Below the pieces are notes generated by a model that saw only the letters and a program-made list of their open reading frames with translations, ran no database searches and was not told the origin of the DNA. Shown here piece after piece: positions 19,485 to 28,316 of a stretch of 64,000 nucleotides of DNA. A program made the translations under genes and the position numbers. Source of the DNA: Pseudobacteriovorax sp. (GTDB lineage: Bacteria; Bdellovibrionota_B; Oligoflexia; Oligoflexales; Oligoflexaceae); the NCBI GenBank assembly GCA_013215145.1, contig JABSRP010000028.1, positions 57,291 to 121,290 on the forward strand. Direction: 5' to 3'. Position 1 is the stretch's first letter, and every line of letters begins with the position of its first letter.

Positions 19485-21401
19485 CTATGCAGTGAGCTTT
19501 TCTTCTGAGGCTTTTTGTAGTGTTACAGTAATTGTAGTCCCGGTTTCACCATCTTTAGTGTTTTCCGCCGTCTGGGACACAATTTCGATCCTACCATGCA
19601 TGGCATCAACAAAACTCTGAACCAGTGGCATGCCAAAGCCTGTTCCTTTTTCATCACCGGTGCCTTTTCGAGACGTTTGGGCATTCGGATCAAAGATGAC
19701 ATCGAGTATTTTTGGAGGAATCCCAATACCGTTATCAGACACCGAAAATCTAACAGAGTCTGCTTTTGCCACAACGCTGAGTTTGACGAATTCACCCGCA
19801 GTAGTGAATTTAATAGCGTTGCTTATGAGATTACTTAACACCTCGTGGATTAAACTGCTTTCATCTCCCATAACTTCCAGGCTAGAATGGGTTGATTCAT
19901 CAAAATCGACTTCAAAGAATACACCTTTATCTTTCGCCCTCTCTTCAAAGAGAAATCTAACCTCGCTCAAAACTTTTGCCACAGAAATAGGGACAACTTT
20001 AAGCTTTATTTTACCTGAGCGAATCCCTTCCATTTCGCTGATTTTTTGGATGATGGCATTAAGCGCATTACTAGCCCTTGCGATTCTGTTAACTTTTGGT
20101 GATGTATCGCCTTTCTTTTGCATGAGATGTACGGTTCCCATGATAATCGCTAGCGGGTTTTTAATGTCGTGACACACTATTCTTAGTAGGCGGATATAAT
20201 AGTCTCTTTCTTTGGCCTTCACGGAAGCAGAAGTGCGTTCGCGATCGATTTTCTTGATTTGAAACGACATAGCTACAGCCATGATGATCATTTCAATCAT
20301 ATTGCCATAGATGGGGGCAAAGGCGACCCAGTAGGTCTTCTCAATAAAACCTTTGTTACCAAGGGTCCAAATGATGATAAAACAAGTAAACGTCGCCCAT
20401 GCTGAAAAGAAAATACCGATGTCGATGCGTTTCCTAGTACTAAATCGAGCCGATGAGGCAAGTATAAATCCAATGGCGGATAGGCGGCAGACGTCTGTGA
20501 GCCCTCGGAGGGAGTCGTGAAATGGGGTCCAAAGTAACAGTGCGACGACTACATAAAGGGTTAGTAGGCCGCGGAATGTGTACCGCCAGTACTTACTGCG
20601 GCTCGATATATCTACAAATGCACCGCCTAATAGCAAAGCAAAAATCATTGCGTTCATACTCACTAACCTTGCCTGTTCGAGGCTATTAATTCCTAGCAGA
20701 TTGATATTGTAGAACTCAAGGAATCCGCCCTGCATAAGGGCGTCCAATAGCATGCTAGCTCCAAAGAGGCCATAATAGAGATGAACCCGAAAAAAGAGGG
20801 TAAAATAAAGGGTTAGGTTGTACAATATAAGTGATCCCACCACCCCCAAATAGATATAGTAAATCGTATTTGCCCTTAAATTATAGGCTTGAAAGTTATC
20901 AAATGTTGAAATCCACGCATCCATGGTAAGTTGTACTGGATTTTTAATGTGAACTAGGAGTTCATAGTTTTGACCTTGCTGTAGGTCTATCCCTATATGG
21001 GGTAATCGACTTACCAGGTAGTCTTTGCGTCCCATGCTCGTGGATGAGACTCCCATCTGTTCCCATTTATTTTGCCGATTCTTTAGATATATCTCCAACA
21101 GGGAGTTGTCTGGTCTTGTTGAATAAACAAACCATCTACCAGAATTGGCTACGGAAATATCTGCTCTAAACCATACACTAGCTTTGGATCGTCCTAGGCT
21201 TGTTGTGCCTATTTCCTCTGGTGTTTTAAATGCATCTGTAGGAAGCCGAAAGATTTCATCTTTGCTTTGGCTACCACTTGGATCGATGTAGGTTGTCCCG
21301 TTGAAAAATATACTGCTTTTGTTTTGCACAAAAGTCGTTTTGCTCAAGCCCAGACAGGGCCAAAAACCGATAATCAAAATGGCAGCCAAACTACGGAACA
21401 T
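19485..21401 (-). CDS. 7TMR-DISM sensor histidine kinase
   Basis: 638 residues. A signal peptide (about 1-20) is followed by a periplasmic 7TMR-DISMED2-like domain (about 25-165), seven membrane helices (about 175-385), a short coiled linker, a HisKA domain with VCHDIKNPLAI (phospho-acceptor His411) and a HATPase domain with NLISNAIKF (N box), DNGIGIPP (G1) and GTGFGMPL (G2). The external domain probably senses a carbohydrate-like ligand, by family. No receiver gene is adjacent; the receiver proteins at 28.9-31.2 kb are possible but unproven partners. Confidence 0.93.
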   Translation of the reverse strand: MFRSLAAILIIGFWPCLGLSKTTFVQNKSSIFFNGTTYIDPSGSQSKDEIFRLPTDAFKTPEEIGTTSLGRSKASVWFRADISVANSGRWFVYSTRPDNSLLEIYLKNRQNKWEQMGVSSTSMGRKDYLVSRLPHIGIDLQQGQNYELLVHIKNPVQLTMDAWISTFDNFQAYNLRANTIYYIYLGVVGSLILYNLTLYFTLFFRVHLYYGLFGASMLLDALMQGGFLEFYNINLLGINSLEQARLVSMNAMIFALLLGGAFVDISSRSKYWRYTFRGLLTLYVVVALLLWTPFHDSLRGLTDVCRLSAIGFILASSARFSTRKRIDIGIFFSAWATFTCFIIIWTLGNKGFIEKTYWVAFAPIYGNMIEMIIMAVAMSFQIKKIDRERTSASVKAKERDYYIRLLRIVCHDIKNPLAIIMGTVHLMQKKGDTSPKVNRIARASNALNAIIQKISEMEGIRSGKIKLKVVPISVAKVLSEVRFLFEERAKDKGVFFEVDFDESTHSSLEVMGDESSLIHEVLSNLISNAIKFTTAGEFVKLSVVAKADSVRFSVSDNGIGIPPKILDVIFDPNAQTSRKGTGDEKGTGFGMPLVQSFVDAMHGRIEIVSQTAENTKDGETGTTITVTLQKASEEKLTA

Positions 21402-21584
21402 GTTGAAAAGACTCTCCTAATCGTACTCTGGTATCGGTTTGCCGGGCTTTACCATTAGTGTTTTTCGGCTAAGTTATTCATTTGGATTTGAAAAAGACGT
21501 CAAAATGACTTGCAAAAATAGATATTTACAAAAATGTTTACAGCCCGTAATCCATGGGTCCGATACGTTTGCAAGGAGGGAACC

Positions 21585-21788
21585 ATGAAACGAATTTATA
21601 CCTGGCGAGACGAAACTTCTGGAACCGTAGTCGAAGTACAACGAAAAATGAGTGACTATCGCATTCCGCCGAGCACTGACGAGATAGCGCATCTTGGGTT
21701 GAAGGGAGAAAACCAAAATTGGATCAAGCTTGTTGATGCCGCGTTGATCACTGGAAACCTCCAAAAAGGAAACTACGGTCGCTGCTAA
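21585..21788 (+). CDS. small hypothetical protein (67 aa)
   Basis: 67 residues. An in-frame start exists at 21534, but the ATG at 21585 has AAGGAGGG 4-5 nt upstream, a near-perfect Shine-Dalgarno, and is clearly preferred. The sequence (IYTWRDETSGTVVEVQRKMS, then DYRIPPS) faintly resembles FmdB-type zinc-ribbon proteins but lacks the cysteine pairs. No signal peptide. Function unknown. Confidence 0.65.
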   Translation: MKRIYTWRDETSGTVVEVQRKMSDYRIPPSTDEIAHLGLKGENQNWIKLVDAALITGNLQKGNYGRC

Positions 21789-21951
21789 GTGTTTCTATCT
21801 GCCTTTCTCTTTTTCATAATTCAATAGCTGTAAATCATGCATCCGAATGTTGCGGGCAGCATTAGTGATGCATTCGTCGTCTTGCCTTTTCTTTCTTAAA
21901 GTGATCTTCTCCTTCCGACTTCAGAAAACTATTCTAAGAAAGGAAGACCCT

Positions 21952-22680
21952 ATGCGTAAGTTGTTTGGAATTGGTGCTCTCTGTGTTGGTTTGGTTACTT
22001 CGGGATATGCCTTAGGTCATGATGAAGATACAAATCGTTTGGAAGAGTTAAAGTCTACGATACTTGATATCGCAATTGAAAATGGATTGAATCGCGATAA
22101 TCTCCCCGAGGTTCGGATGATTCTAGATCCTTTAGTAAAAGAGCTAGCAACCTTTCGCAATGCGCGTCCTGCCGTGGAAGAGATAGATCTTTTGGAAGGT
22201 TCTTGGAAAGAAGTATGGGCAGATGATATCGAACCAGAGCGTCCAGGTTTTGTTACCGACAGAGACGGTGTTTACCAAGTTGTTACCGACCAAGGGTACT
22301 TCTATAATATAGGACAGCAGGATGGCCCCCAAGGACTGTCGGCAACAGGTTACTTACGTGGACAGTATAGTGATGCTGGTATTAACCTCGCCACCGAATT
22401 TACAAGAGTCGGACTATTATTTGGATCCATTGATACTGTAGAGAATTTGAAAGATCAAATCCTTGCTATCGAATCTGGTGAGATTAGCTTGATTGAAGTT
22501 CCTGGAAACTCTCAGTTTCCTAATGGGCCAATTGGTGCCACAGGCCTATTGCGGAATCTTTACATTGATCAAAACCTAAGAATAGCCACGGGGAGTAATG
22601 ACGCAGATGGTATTCAAGATCTATATGTATTAACTCGCGTCGTCGGACCCGTTAGATTTCAGACTCAAACAGAGATGTAG
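21952..22680 (+). CDS. secreted hypothetical protein
   Basis: 242 residues from the ATG at 21952 (RBS AAGGAAG). A longer frame from 21847 exists but would bury the signal peptide MRKLFGIGALCVGLVTSGYA. The mature part starts acidic, then has a helical segment (EELKSTILDIAIENGLNRDN) and LLEGSWKEVWADD, followed by beta-rich sequence. That order loosely recalls PAP/fibrillin lipid-binding proteins; this is a weak inference. A clean hairpin terminator follows 22 nt after the stop. Confidence 0.75.
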   Translation: MRKLFGIGALCVGLVTSGYALGHDEDTNRLEELKSTILDIAIENGLNRDNLPEVRMILDPLVKELATFRNARPAVEEIDLLEGSWKEVWADDIEPERPGFVTDRDGVYQVVTDQGYFYNIGQQDGPQGLSATGYLRGQYSDAGINLATEFTRVGLLFGSIDTVENLKDQILAIESGEISLIEVPGNSQFPNGPIGATGLLRNLYIDQNLRIATGSNDADGIQDLYVLTRVVGPVRFQTQTEM

Positions 22681-22702
22681 TCGACTAACATGAATTGATT
22701 CT

Positions 22703-22730
22703 GAGACTCCAAAAGGAGTCTCTCAATTTT
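22703..22730 (+). terminator. rho-independent terminator
   Basis: A perfect 8-bp stem, GAGACTCC / GGAGTCTC, with an AAAA loop, followed by TCAATTTT, 22 nt after the stop at 22680. Confidence 0.65.
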
Positions 22731-22756
22731 GAGATTAATGACTAATTATCCGAACA

Positions 22757-23019
22757 CTATTTGTTGAGTTCAAGCTGACCGCAAAACAGGCCACGACCTG
22801 CGATTCCTACCATAACTCTACCAGGTGTTTTTAAACTGGCTCCAATGCTTGTTGCATCGAATAGCGGTACGATATTTTTAGATTCGAATAAACTCCAGGA
22901 TTGACCTTTATCTGTAGAGTACTATATTCCTATTTTCTGATTCTTTTTACCAATAGGGTAGATGATATACATGTCACTACTGGGAAGCGGAGCCCCAAAG
23001 CCAAATACCTGGTACGGTT
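22757..23019 (-). pseudogene. remnant: C-terminus of a GH74/BNR-type glycosidase
   Basis: Read on the minus strand, this stretch translates to FGFGAPLPSSDMYIIYPIGK, then an in-frame TAG, then YSTDKGQSWSLF and GRVMVGIAGRGLFCG before a natural stop at 22757. This is the C-terminal pattern of GH74-like xyloglucanases (FGFG..AP, Y..G...G.YRS.D.G.TW, GRVY.GT.GRG). Upstream of about 23019 the frame is closed by TAA and the similarity ends. It is a decayed fragment with no start. It lies in an otherwise gene-free 721-bp gap (22681-23401). Confidence 0.6.
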
Positions 23020-23401
23020 AAACAATTATTTCGCCAAGGCATGTTTAGTCTCGCAAAAAACAAAATACAGCAAAATGTTAACAGGTTATCAAAATTTAAC
23101 CTATAAAATTCATTGAGCGGAATTATCGGTAAGGTCCAAAAGAATTATGATTTTATTGGCATTTGATCAGAAATTAGTCATGAATATGCAAGGGTTCTCG
23201 ATTGATAGTTTTTAAATTCATTCATCTATCAGTAAATGGATTCTTCATATTGTTCTAATCCACCGCAAGAAGTCGTGCGCTGAGCATTGAGAGTTAAACC
23301 TTAGTTTATCTGGCTTTTGCTGCAATCATTTCAAAAAAATCACGTCAACCAACTAGACTTTTTATAAGTCTAACCACACCTAATCTTTTGGAGCAAACCG
23401 T
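23020..23401. other. intergenic, AT-rich, no gene seen
   Basis: Very AT-rich stretch between the glycosidase remnant and the gene at 23402. The only structure I see is a 7-bp inverted repeat TAGACTT / AAGTCTA (23354-23372), about 30 nt before the next ATG, possibly an operator. GGAG at 23390 is the RBS. Confidence 0.4.
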
Positions 23402-23968
23402 ATGAAAAAGTTTTTAACATTAATAATGATGGGCTTGTCTTATGTTGGTCATGGTACAGAAGTAGAGATTATATCCTCTACAGATGACCAAGTTGTTGTT
23501 GGAGCAAGTAAATCAATTGAGTTTGGCGTGCGCGATTGTCGTGAGGGCGCTCGTTTGGAAGCCGAGTTTATAAAAGCGAATGTTGGATTACTGACAGAGG
23601 CTATCCTTGCGACAAATTTCAATAGTCTTGTTGATTTAGAAGATAACATTTGTCCGAATGGATTTGTCCCAACAAATCCTCAAATCATCGATGGTACCAA
23701 TTGGACTTTAGAAGCTAATGCTGAAATCACTGGTGATCTGAGCAGTACAGATAGTAGCACAGGAGACGGAACCTCTAGTGAGGATGTTTCTAAGAAGACT
23801 TGGAAAATCTCTCTAAAGCTTACAGGCAACTTAGATAATCAGACGACCACTGTAGTTTGTAAATCTATGCTTGACTTAAGTATTGCTACTAACATTCATG
23901 AAAAAGCTTTTGAAATGTGGCGGTCTCAAAATGGGCCAAGTAGGCTAAGCGAAGCGTGCACTTTATAA
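23402..23968 (+). CDS. secreted hypothetical protein
   Basis: 188 residues; GGAG RBS at 8 nt. A signal peptide covers about residues 1-19 (MKKFLTLIMMGLSYVGHGTE). The mature protein has four cysteines (RDCREG, NICPNG, VVCKSM, EACTL), suggesting two disulfides, and a Ser/Thr/Gly-rich linker in the middle. No family recognised. The next secreted gene starts 34 nt downstream, so they are probably co-expressed. Confidence 0.7.
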   Translation: MKKFLTLIMMGLSYVGHGTEVEIISSTDDQVVVGASKSIEFGVRDCREGARLEAEFIKANVGLLTEAILATNFNSLVDLEDNICPNGFVPTNPQIIDGTNWTLEANAEITGDLSSTDSSTGDGTSSEDVSKKTWKISLKLTGNLDNQTTTVVCKSMLDLSIATNIHEKAFEMWRSQNGPSRLSEACTL

Positions 23969-24002
23969 TTTGCTTAACTTCGCATTAGGATGGAGTATTG
24001 CA

Positions 24003-24518
24003 ATGGAAAAATATTTTATCTTGTTTTTACTTTCTATTAGCAACGTAGGTTTAGCGGATGAACCTACGGGTGATTTTCAGATTATATCTGAGATTGATTT
24101 AACTCTTCATGATTTAGAGAATTTACGGGTAGGATCCCCTTTTTCTGCCGGTGATGAGGAAAGAGCAGCCCGAGACAGAGTGATTCGCGATGTCCTTATG
24201 CCACATTTCATCGAAAGTATGAGGCAAGAATGTTTGGCTGACAACCTTTCGACAGAGCGGGAAGGCGAGCTTGCTTGTTCGAATGATGACTGCCGGCTAA
24301 ATTATTTGATTGAGTCTGCTCCTGGTCGTCGGACTGAATTCGAACTTTATGCAGCTGGAAATGAAGATGAAGTGAAATTAGGGTTTAATTTCAGCTTTAA
24401 ATTTGGACCGCGACAACGTCGAGTTTTGACTTGCTACGATCCTGCTTTATTGCCATCAATAAGGAGTATCGAAACTCAGCTGTATACCGGCTTTGATATT
24501 CTCCCTGTGACCAGATAA
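24003..24518 (+). CDS. secreted hypothetical protein
   Basis: 171 residues from the ATG at 24003, which is preceded by GGATGGAG and begins the signal peptide MEKYFILFLLSISNVGLA. An earlier in-frame start (23970) would put 11 residues before it. The mature part has a helical middle and four cysteines (QECLAD, ACSNDDC, LTCYDP). No family recognised. Second gene of a two-gene secreted unit ending in a hairpin terminator. Confidence 0.7.
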   Translation: MEKYFILFLLSISNVGLADEPTGDFQIISEIDLTLHDLENLRVGSPFSAGDEERAARDRVIRDVLMPHFIESMRQECLADNLSTEREGELACSNDDCRLNYLIESAPGRRTEFELYAAGNEDEVKLGFNFSFKFGPRQRRVLTCYDPALLPSIRSIETQLYTGFDILPVTR

Positions 24519-24525
24519 AAGCTTT

Positions 24526-24553
24526 GACGAGGGCCTTGGGTCCTCCGTCTTTA
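24526..24553 (+). terminator. rho-independent terminator
   Basis: GACGAGGGCC pairs with GGTCCTCCGTC across a 3-nt loop (one bulge, one G-T), followed by TTTAATT, just after the stop at 24518. Confidence 0.6.
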
Positions 24554-24682
24554 ATTCAGATTGCGCCTAATCAAAGTTTTTCTAGAAACCTAACTGTCTC
24601 ATAAAAAAACTCTTTACCGGACTTATATTTTCTCCTAGGTTGCAGAAAATAATTTTAGAAAGTTCTGTTGGGAGTATTTTAT

Positions 24683-25279
24683 ATGATGAAGCGTAAACTC
24701 TTAGGTTTGTTTTTTATCCTTTGTTTTGATATCTCGTTGCGAGCTTCCGAGTGCCGCTATGTTTTATACTCAGAAAACGCTTTTCATTCAGGATTGGAAC
24801 GTATATTTGATGGCTTCGGATTGAATCGCCGACAAGCCTGCTCGCAGGCTAAATTACAATGTGATGTCGTGGCTTGTGCCTATCAAATTGAAGACTTGAA
24901 TTGTTACGAAGTCCTAGCTGATAGTCCTCTGAAAGATCATGGAAGAAACTCTTACTCCATTGAGTATTTAACAGACTATGGTTGGGCTGTTAAAAAGAAT
25001 CGCTCTTGCAATATGGAGCACGTTGAGCCTCAACCTAATCCAGAAACTAATCCTATTTTTGTGTCCTTTCGATGCGGAAGTTTGACCGCTCAAAACCGCT
25101 GCGCGATTCCCTTGAGCCCTTCTACCTATGAAACTTACTTGCGACAAGCTTCCGAAACAGAATTAGTTTTATTAGGCGCTTTGGAAGATTCAAATTGTTT
25201 TGAAAGGTGGGAATTGATTGGTCGTGAAGTTCATGTCGAACAAGGCTGTAAGGGAAAATTTCAATTTATTTTTCGTTAG
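24683..25279 (+). CDS. secreted cysteine-rich hypothetical protein
   Basis: 198 residues from the ATG at 24683 (GGGAG upstream); adjacent ATG at 24686 and a TTG at 24668 are alternatives. Signal peptide MMKRKLLGLFFILCFDISLRAS. The mature protein is short and has about ten cysteines (SECRYV, QACSQAKLQCDVVACAY, LNCYEV and others), so a disulfide-rich periplasmic or secreted fold is likely. No family recognised. Convergent with the GNAT-like gene. Confidence 0.7.
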   Translation: MMKRKLLGLFFILCFDISLRASECRYVLYSENAFHSGLERIFDGFGLNRRQACSQAKLQCDVVACAYQIEDLNCYEVLADSPLKDHGRNSYSIEYLTDYGWAVKKNRSCNMEHVEPQPNPETNPIFVSFRCGSLTAQNRCAIPLSPSTYETYLRQASETELVLLGALEDSNCFERWELIGREVHVEQGCKGKFQFIFR

Positions 25280-25288
25280 ATTTGTGAT

Positions 25289-26290
25289 TTAAATTTCGCG
25301 GTTCATATTGACGTTTTGCGGTTCTCTCCAGAAAGGCTTTGTAAAGTGTTCAACTGGATAGTAACAGTCTTCTTTGCGCAGTAAAATCTCAGTAGGAACA
25401 GAACCTAGTGTTTTCCGTAGACCGATGATTTTGGGATTAGCAGTGGTGCCTAGAAATGCCTTTACCCCTATACTTTTTAGATGTTTTAGAAGATGAAAAT
25501 AAGCAAGGAGAGCGATAGATTTGCCTTGCAATACAGGACTAAATACCAAAGCTACACCAGCCTGCCGAGGACAGTGTTTATCTACCGCCCCTTCGAAATA
25601 ACCAAGCACAGTCCCCTGTTTCTTGATGACAAAGACTAGTCTTGGTACAGAACCTGGCTTTGGGTTTAGGCATTGGTTCCATTCAGTCTTTAGCAAGGCC
25701 AGGGCTTTCGGATACTTACCATACCAACAGTGCTGGGGGTTTTTGCCAAACTCATCAAGCCAAATGTCAGCAATTTGATCGACTTCCTCTTCTACCGTCA
25801 GAGAGCAGATGTTAAAATCTTGAAAACAGATGTTCGCCTTTTCGATGAGATTGGGAAGGATGGATAAAGCTTTGTCAACAGAGCAACCCAAATTAATATA
25901 GTGTGGTTGAAATCCATATCTTGAGAATATTGGCAAATGAGCTGCTGCATCCCATGGAATCTTTATGGCCTCAACCACAGCATCTCTTGAAAGTGTCTTA
26001 TGCACCAAATTTGCGAATGCATCTGAACCTCTAGACTTATCCCATTGCAAAGCCGCAAAGGACGTATGATCTATGGTCTTTGAAGGATCTGTTTTTGCCG
26101 GTTTCGTTATGGTGACGGAAGCGTAGTTGATGTCAGTTTGGGAGGTTTCCCAGGATCGGACTGAGGAGAACTGATTTCGAACATACTCTACGAGGTTGGA
26201 GTGATCAGGGCCATAGGGTATGCGGCTGTAAATACGTGAATACTCTTGAATAAATATATCTTCAACCTTGGTGAAATCCATAGATATCAT
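25289..26290 (-). CDS. GNAT-like acyltransferase
   Basis: 333 residues. The C-terminal part (about 155-320) has a GNAT-type layout: strands LVFVIKKQGTVLGYFEGAVD, then AGVALVFSPVLQGKSIALLA in motif A position, and a late LGTTANPKIIGLRKTLG. The motif A loop is degenerate (LQGKSIA rather than Q/R-G-x-G/A). The N-terminal half may be a second degenerate lobe. Start at ATG 26290, or the ATG three codons later that has GGGATG upstream. Substrate unknown; single gene. Confidence 0.65.
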   Translation of the reverse strand: MISMDFTKVEDIFIQEYSRIYSRIPYGPDHSNLVEYVRNQFSSVRSWETSQTDINYASVTITKPAKTDPSKTIDHTSFAALQWDKSRGSDAFANLVHKTLSRDAVVEAIKIPWDAAAHLPIFSRYGFQPHYINLGCSVDKALSILPNLIEKANICFQDFNICSLTVEEEVDQIADIWLDEFGKNPQHCWYGKYPKALALLKTEWNQCLNPKPGSVPRLVFVIKKQGTVLGYFEGAVDKHCPRQAGVALVFSPVLQGKSIALLAYFHLLKHLKSIGVKAFLGTTANPKIIGLRKTLGSVPTEILLRKEDCYYPVEHFTKPFWREPQNVNMNREI

Positions 26291-26537
26291 CCCAATGTAA
26301 TGTTAAGGCCTTCTCGAATAGACATTTTGGTATGTCAAAGGCTCTGTACTATTGACTGAAGAATACAGAAAATATTGCAGAAAACGTGAAAGTCAGCCGA
26401 AATAGCGGGGTTTCTGGGAATTTGCGTTATTTTGGTGCCTGGTTTTAGGGCTTTGGCCGTAAACACTTGCGAAGCCCGTTATTTTCATTAAGATTTCCTT
26501 GTTGGTAACAACCGTCCTTTCACGCGAGGTAGAATCA

Positions 26538-27593
26538 TTGAAGCGATCAACATCGGCAGCGTCTGAAAAAGCTTGGAGTCTGGTCTCTGATCTTCAATCC
26601 TTCTTTGCCAGCTCTATTTCCGAGGGGTTGGGTTTGGAGAACCAATTTTCTCAAAGGATATCATGGTTGAGAGACGAAGGAGTCCATGGCGGCGGCAATA
26701 GACTTATGGCGGCAGCAGATTCGGAGTGTTTCAATCGTGCCTCGATCAATGTCTCGCAAGTCCATTATGAAGATGACGAAAGCCGTCGCTTGAATTCTGC
26801 AACTGCGCTTTCCACAATTATTCATCCAAAACACCCTTTATGGCCATCCGTTCACATGCACTACAGTCTGACCGAAATGAAGTCAGGAGAGAAGTATTGG
26901 CGTTTGATGGCCGATTTGAATCCTTCGATCCCTGACGAAAACGACAAAGATACTTTCTTTCAAGCACTAAGATCTGTGGCTGAAGAAACGTTTGAAGAAG
27001 GAATCGCACAAGGAAACAGGTACTTTCATATCCCTTCTTTACATCGTCATAGGGGTGTCGCACATTTTTACCTGGAGCAGTATTTCAGCGATAGCTTCGA
27101 TCAGGATGTAAACTTTACCCAAAACTTTGCCAAGCATATGATGAACGTGTACGGCCGGACGATTCTAGAGCGACATCGTAAGTCCGATAAGCCCATTACG
27201 GATCGCGAGAGAGCCGCGCAAATTGCCTATCATACGACCTATTTTCTACAGGTGTTAACCCTCGATCGGGGAACCACATCTGGCCTTATGGTACATAACC
27301 AGAACGATGTAGGAACCCTCGGATCGCTACCATCCCATATCGATGTCGAGCTCCTTCGTAGTTGGGTTCCTAGGTTACCTAGCATTCAAAGGCCCTTACT
27401 AGAGAGATTAATCCTCGATTGCTCAAAAACCAACGAAGGCATTGCCTTTATTTCGGATGATCTTAAGGCGTCATTGGCTAATACAATACGGCAATTTTAT
27501 CGCGAATTTCCTGCAGCATTGGATATTCAGGCTCGTGGCAATATCATTCCCACCGTAACAGCGAATCATAAACCCGAAGCAAAGATATCGTAA
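26538..27593 (+). CDS. divergent HemF-like (coproporphyrinogen oxidase family) protein
   Basis: 351 residues from a TTG at 26538 with GAGGT 7 nt upstream; an earlier TTG at 26499 has no good RBS. It aligns along the length of aerobic coproporphyrinogen III oxidase: GGGNRLMAAADSECFNRASI, NVSQVHYE, HPKHPLWPSVHMHY, and LDRGTTSGLM. Several hallmark elements are lost: the WWFGGG.DLTP segment is YWRLMADLNP, the RGIGGIFFDD segment is RGVAHFYLEQ, and RRGRYVEFN is AYHTTYFLQ. It may not perform heme synthesis. Divergent from the GNAT-like gene. Confidence 0.8.
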   Translation: MKRSTSAASEKAWSLVSDLQSFFASSISEGLGLENQFSQRISWLRDEGVHGGGNRLMAAADSECFNRASINVSQVHYEDDESRRLNSATALSTIIHPKHPLWPSVHMHYSLTEMKSGEKYWRLMADLNPSIPDENDKDTFFQALRSVAEETFEEGIAQGNRYFHIPSLHRHRGVAHFYLEQYFSDSFDQDVNFTQNFAKHMMNVYGRTILERHRKSDKPITDRERAAQIAYHTTYFLQVLTLDRGTTSGLMVHNQNDVGTLGSLPSHIDVELLRSWVPRLPSIQRPLLERLILDCSKTNEGIAFISDDLKASLANTIRQFYREFPAALDIQARGNIIPTVTANHKPEAKIS

Positions 27594-27703
27594 TATACTA
27601 TAAATATTGATTTTTCTATGAAATCTTAATGAGTCCTTAAGCATTCGCACCTAATTACCGATCTTATTGGTATGGGTGCATAGCATGTTTTTAGGGGACT
27701 ATA

Positions 27704-28267
27704 TTGAAGAATTTTCGAAACTGGCTTTTGATTCCAGCCGCCATACTTATTAGCGATTTTGGTCTAGGTCACGCTAGACTGAGAGTAGAGACTGCTGATA
27801 ATAACATTCCGAAATTAACAGCTCGGAATGCTTCCGACGCCAACAAAGGCGGAGCTACCCAAGCTGACCTGCCGTGTGGCCGAAACTCTCTTGTTAGAGA
27901 CAAAAACCCCGTGGTTCTCATTGCAGGTGAGACCATAGTCGCCGACATTGAGGAAACTATTAATCACAACGGTCGTTACGAGATCAATTTCTCGCCAGAT
28001 GGAACCAACGGCTTTTTAGAGAACAATCTCGTCTCTGTGGTTGATAATCAAGCTGGAGCGCCTAACAAGGCGAACCCAAATCGCTACCAAGCAACATTCG
28101 ATGTACCAACGACACCTTGTACCGACTGCACCTTGCAGATGGTTCAGGTCATGGTTGGGGCAAATAATGTTGAGACCTACTATAAATCCTGTGTCGACAT
28201 CATCATAACGCCCGCGGCAAACCCACCGCCTCCTAAACCAGCTGGCCTTACGGTTGAGGTGAAATAA
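27704..28267 (+). CDS. LPMO-like secreted protein (SCE4755-type)
   Basis: 187 residues, TTG start with AGGGGA upstream. The signal peptide would be cleaved in FGLG|HARLRVE, exposing His as the mature N-terminus, as copper lytic polysaccharide monooxygenases need. Further features fit the 'SCE4755 family polysaccharide monooxygenase-like' proteins as I remember them: a PCG near residue 57 and IEETINHNGRYEI carrying a second candidate copper His. A Pro-rich C-terminus follows. If active it would oxidatively cleave a polysaccharide. It is co-directional with the Fn3-like lipoprotein 49 nt downstream. Confidence 0.7.
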   Translation: MKNFRNWLLIPAAILISDFGLGHARLRVETADNNIPKLTARNASDANKGGATQADLPCGRNSLVRDKNPVVLIAGETIVADIEETINHNGRYEINFSPDGTNGFLENNLVSVVDNQAGAPNKANPNRYQATFDVPTTPCTDCTLQMVQVMVGANNVETYYKSCVDIIITPAANPPPPKPAGLTVEVK

Positions 28268-28316
28268 TTTTTGGGATCGGGACACTTTTATTGATTTGGC
28301 ACAAAGGAAATACGAG

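Noticed and set aside
22901..23116. 71-codon plus-strand frame
   Set aside because: It lies antisense over the GH74-like remnant, has no ribosome site and no protein-like composition.
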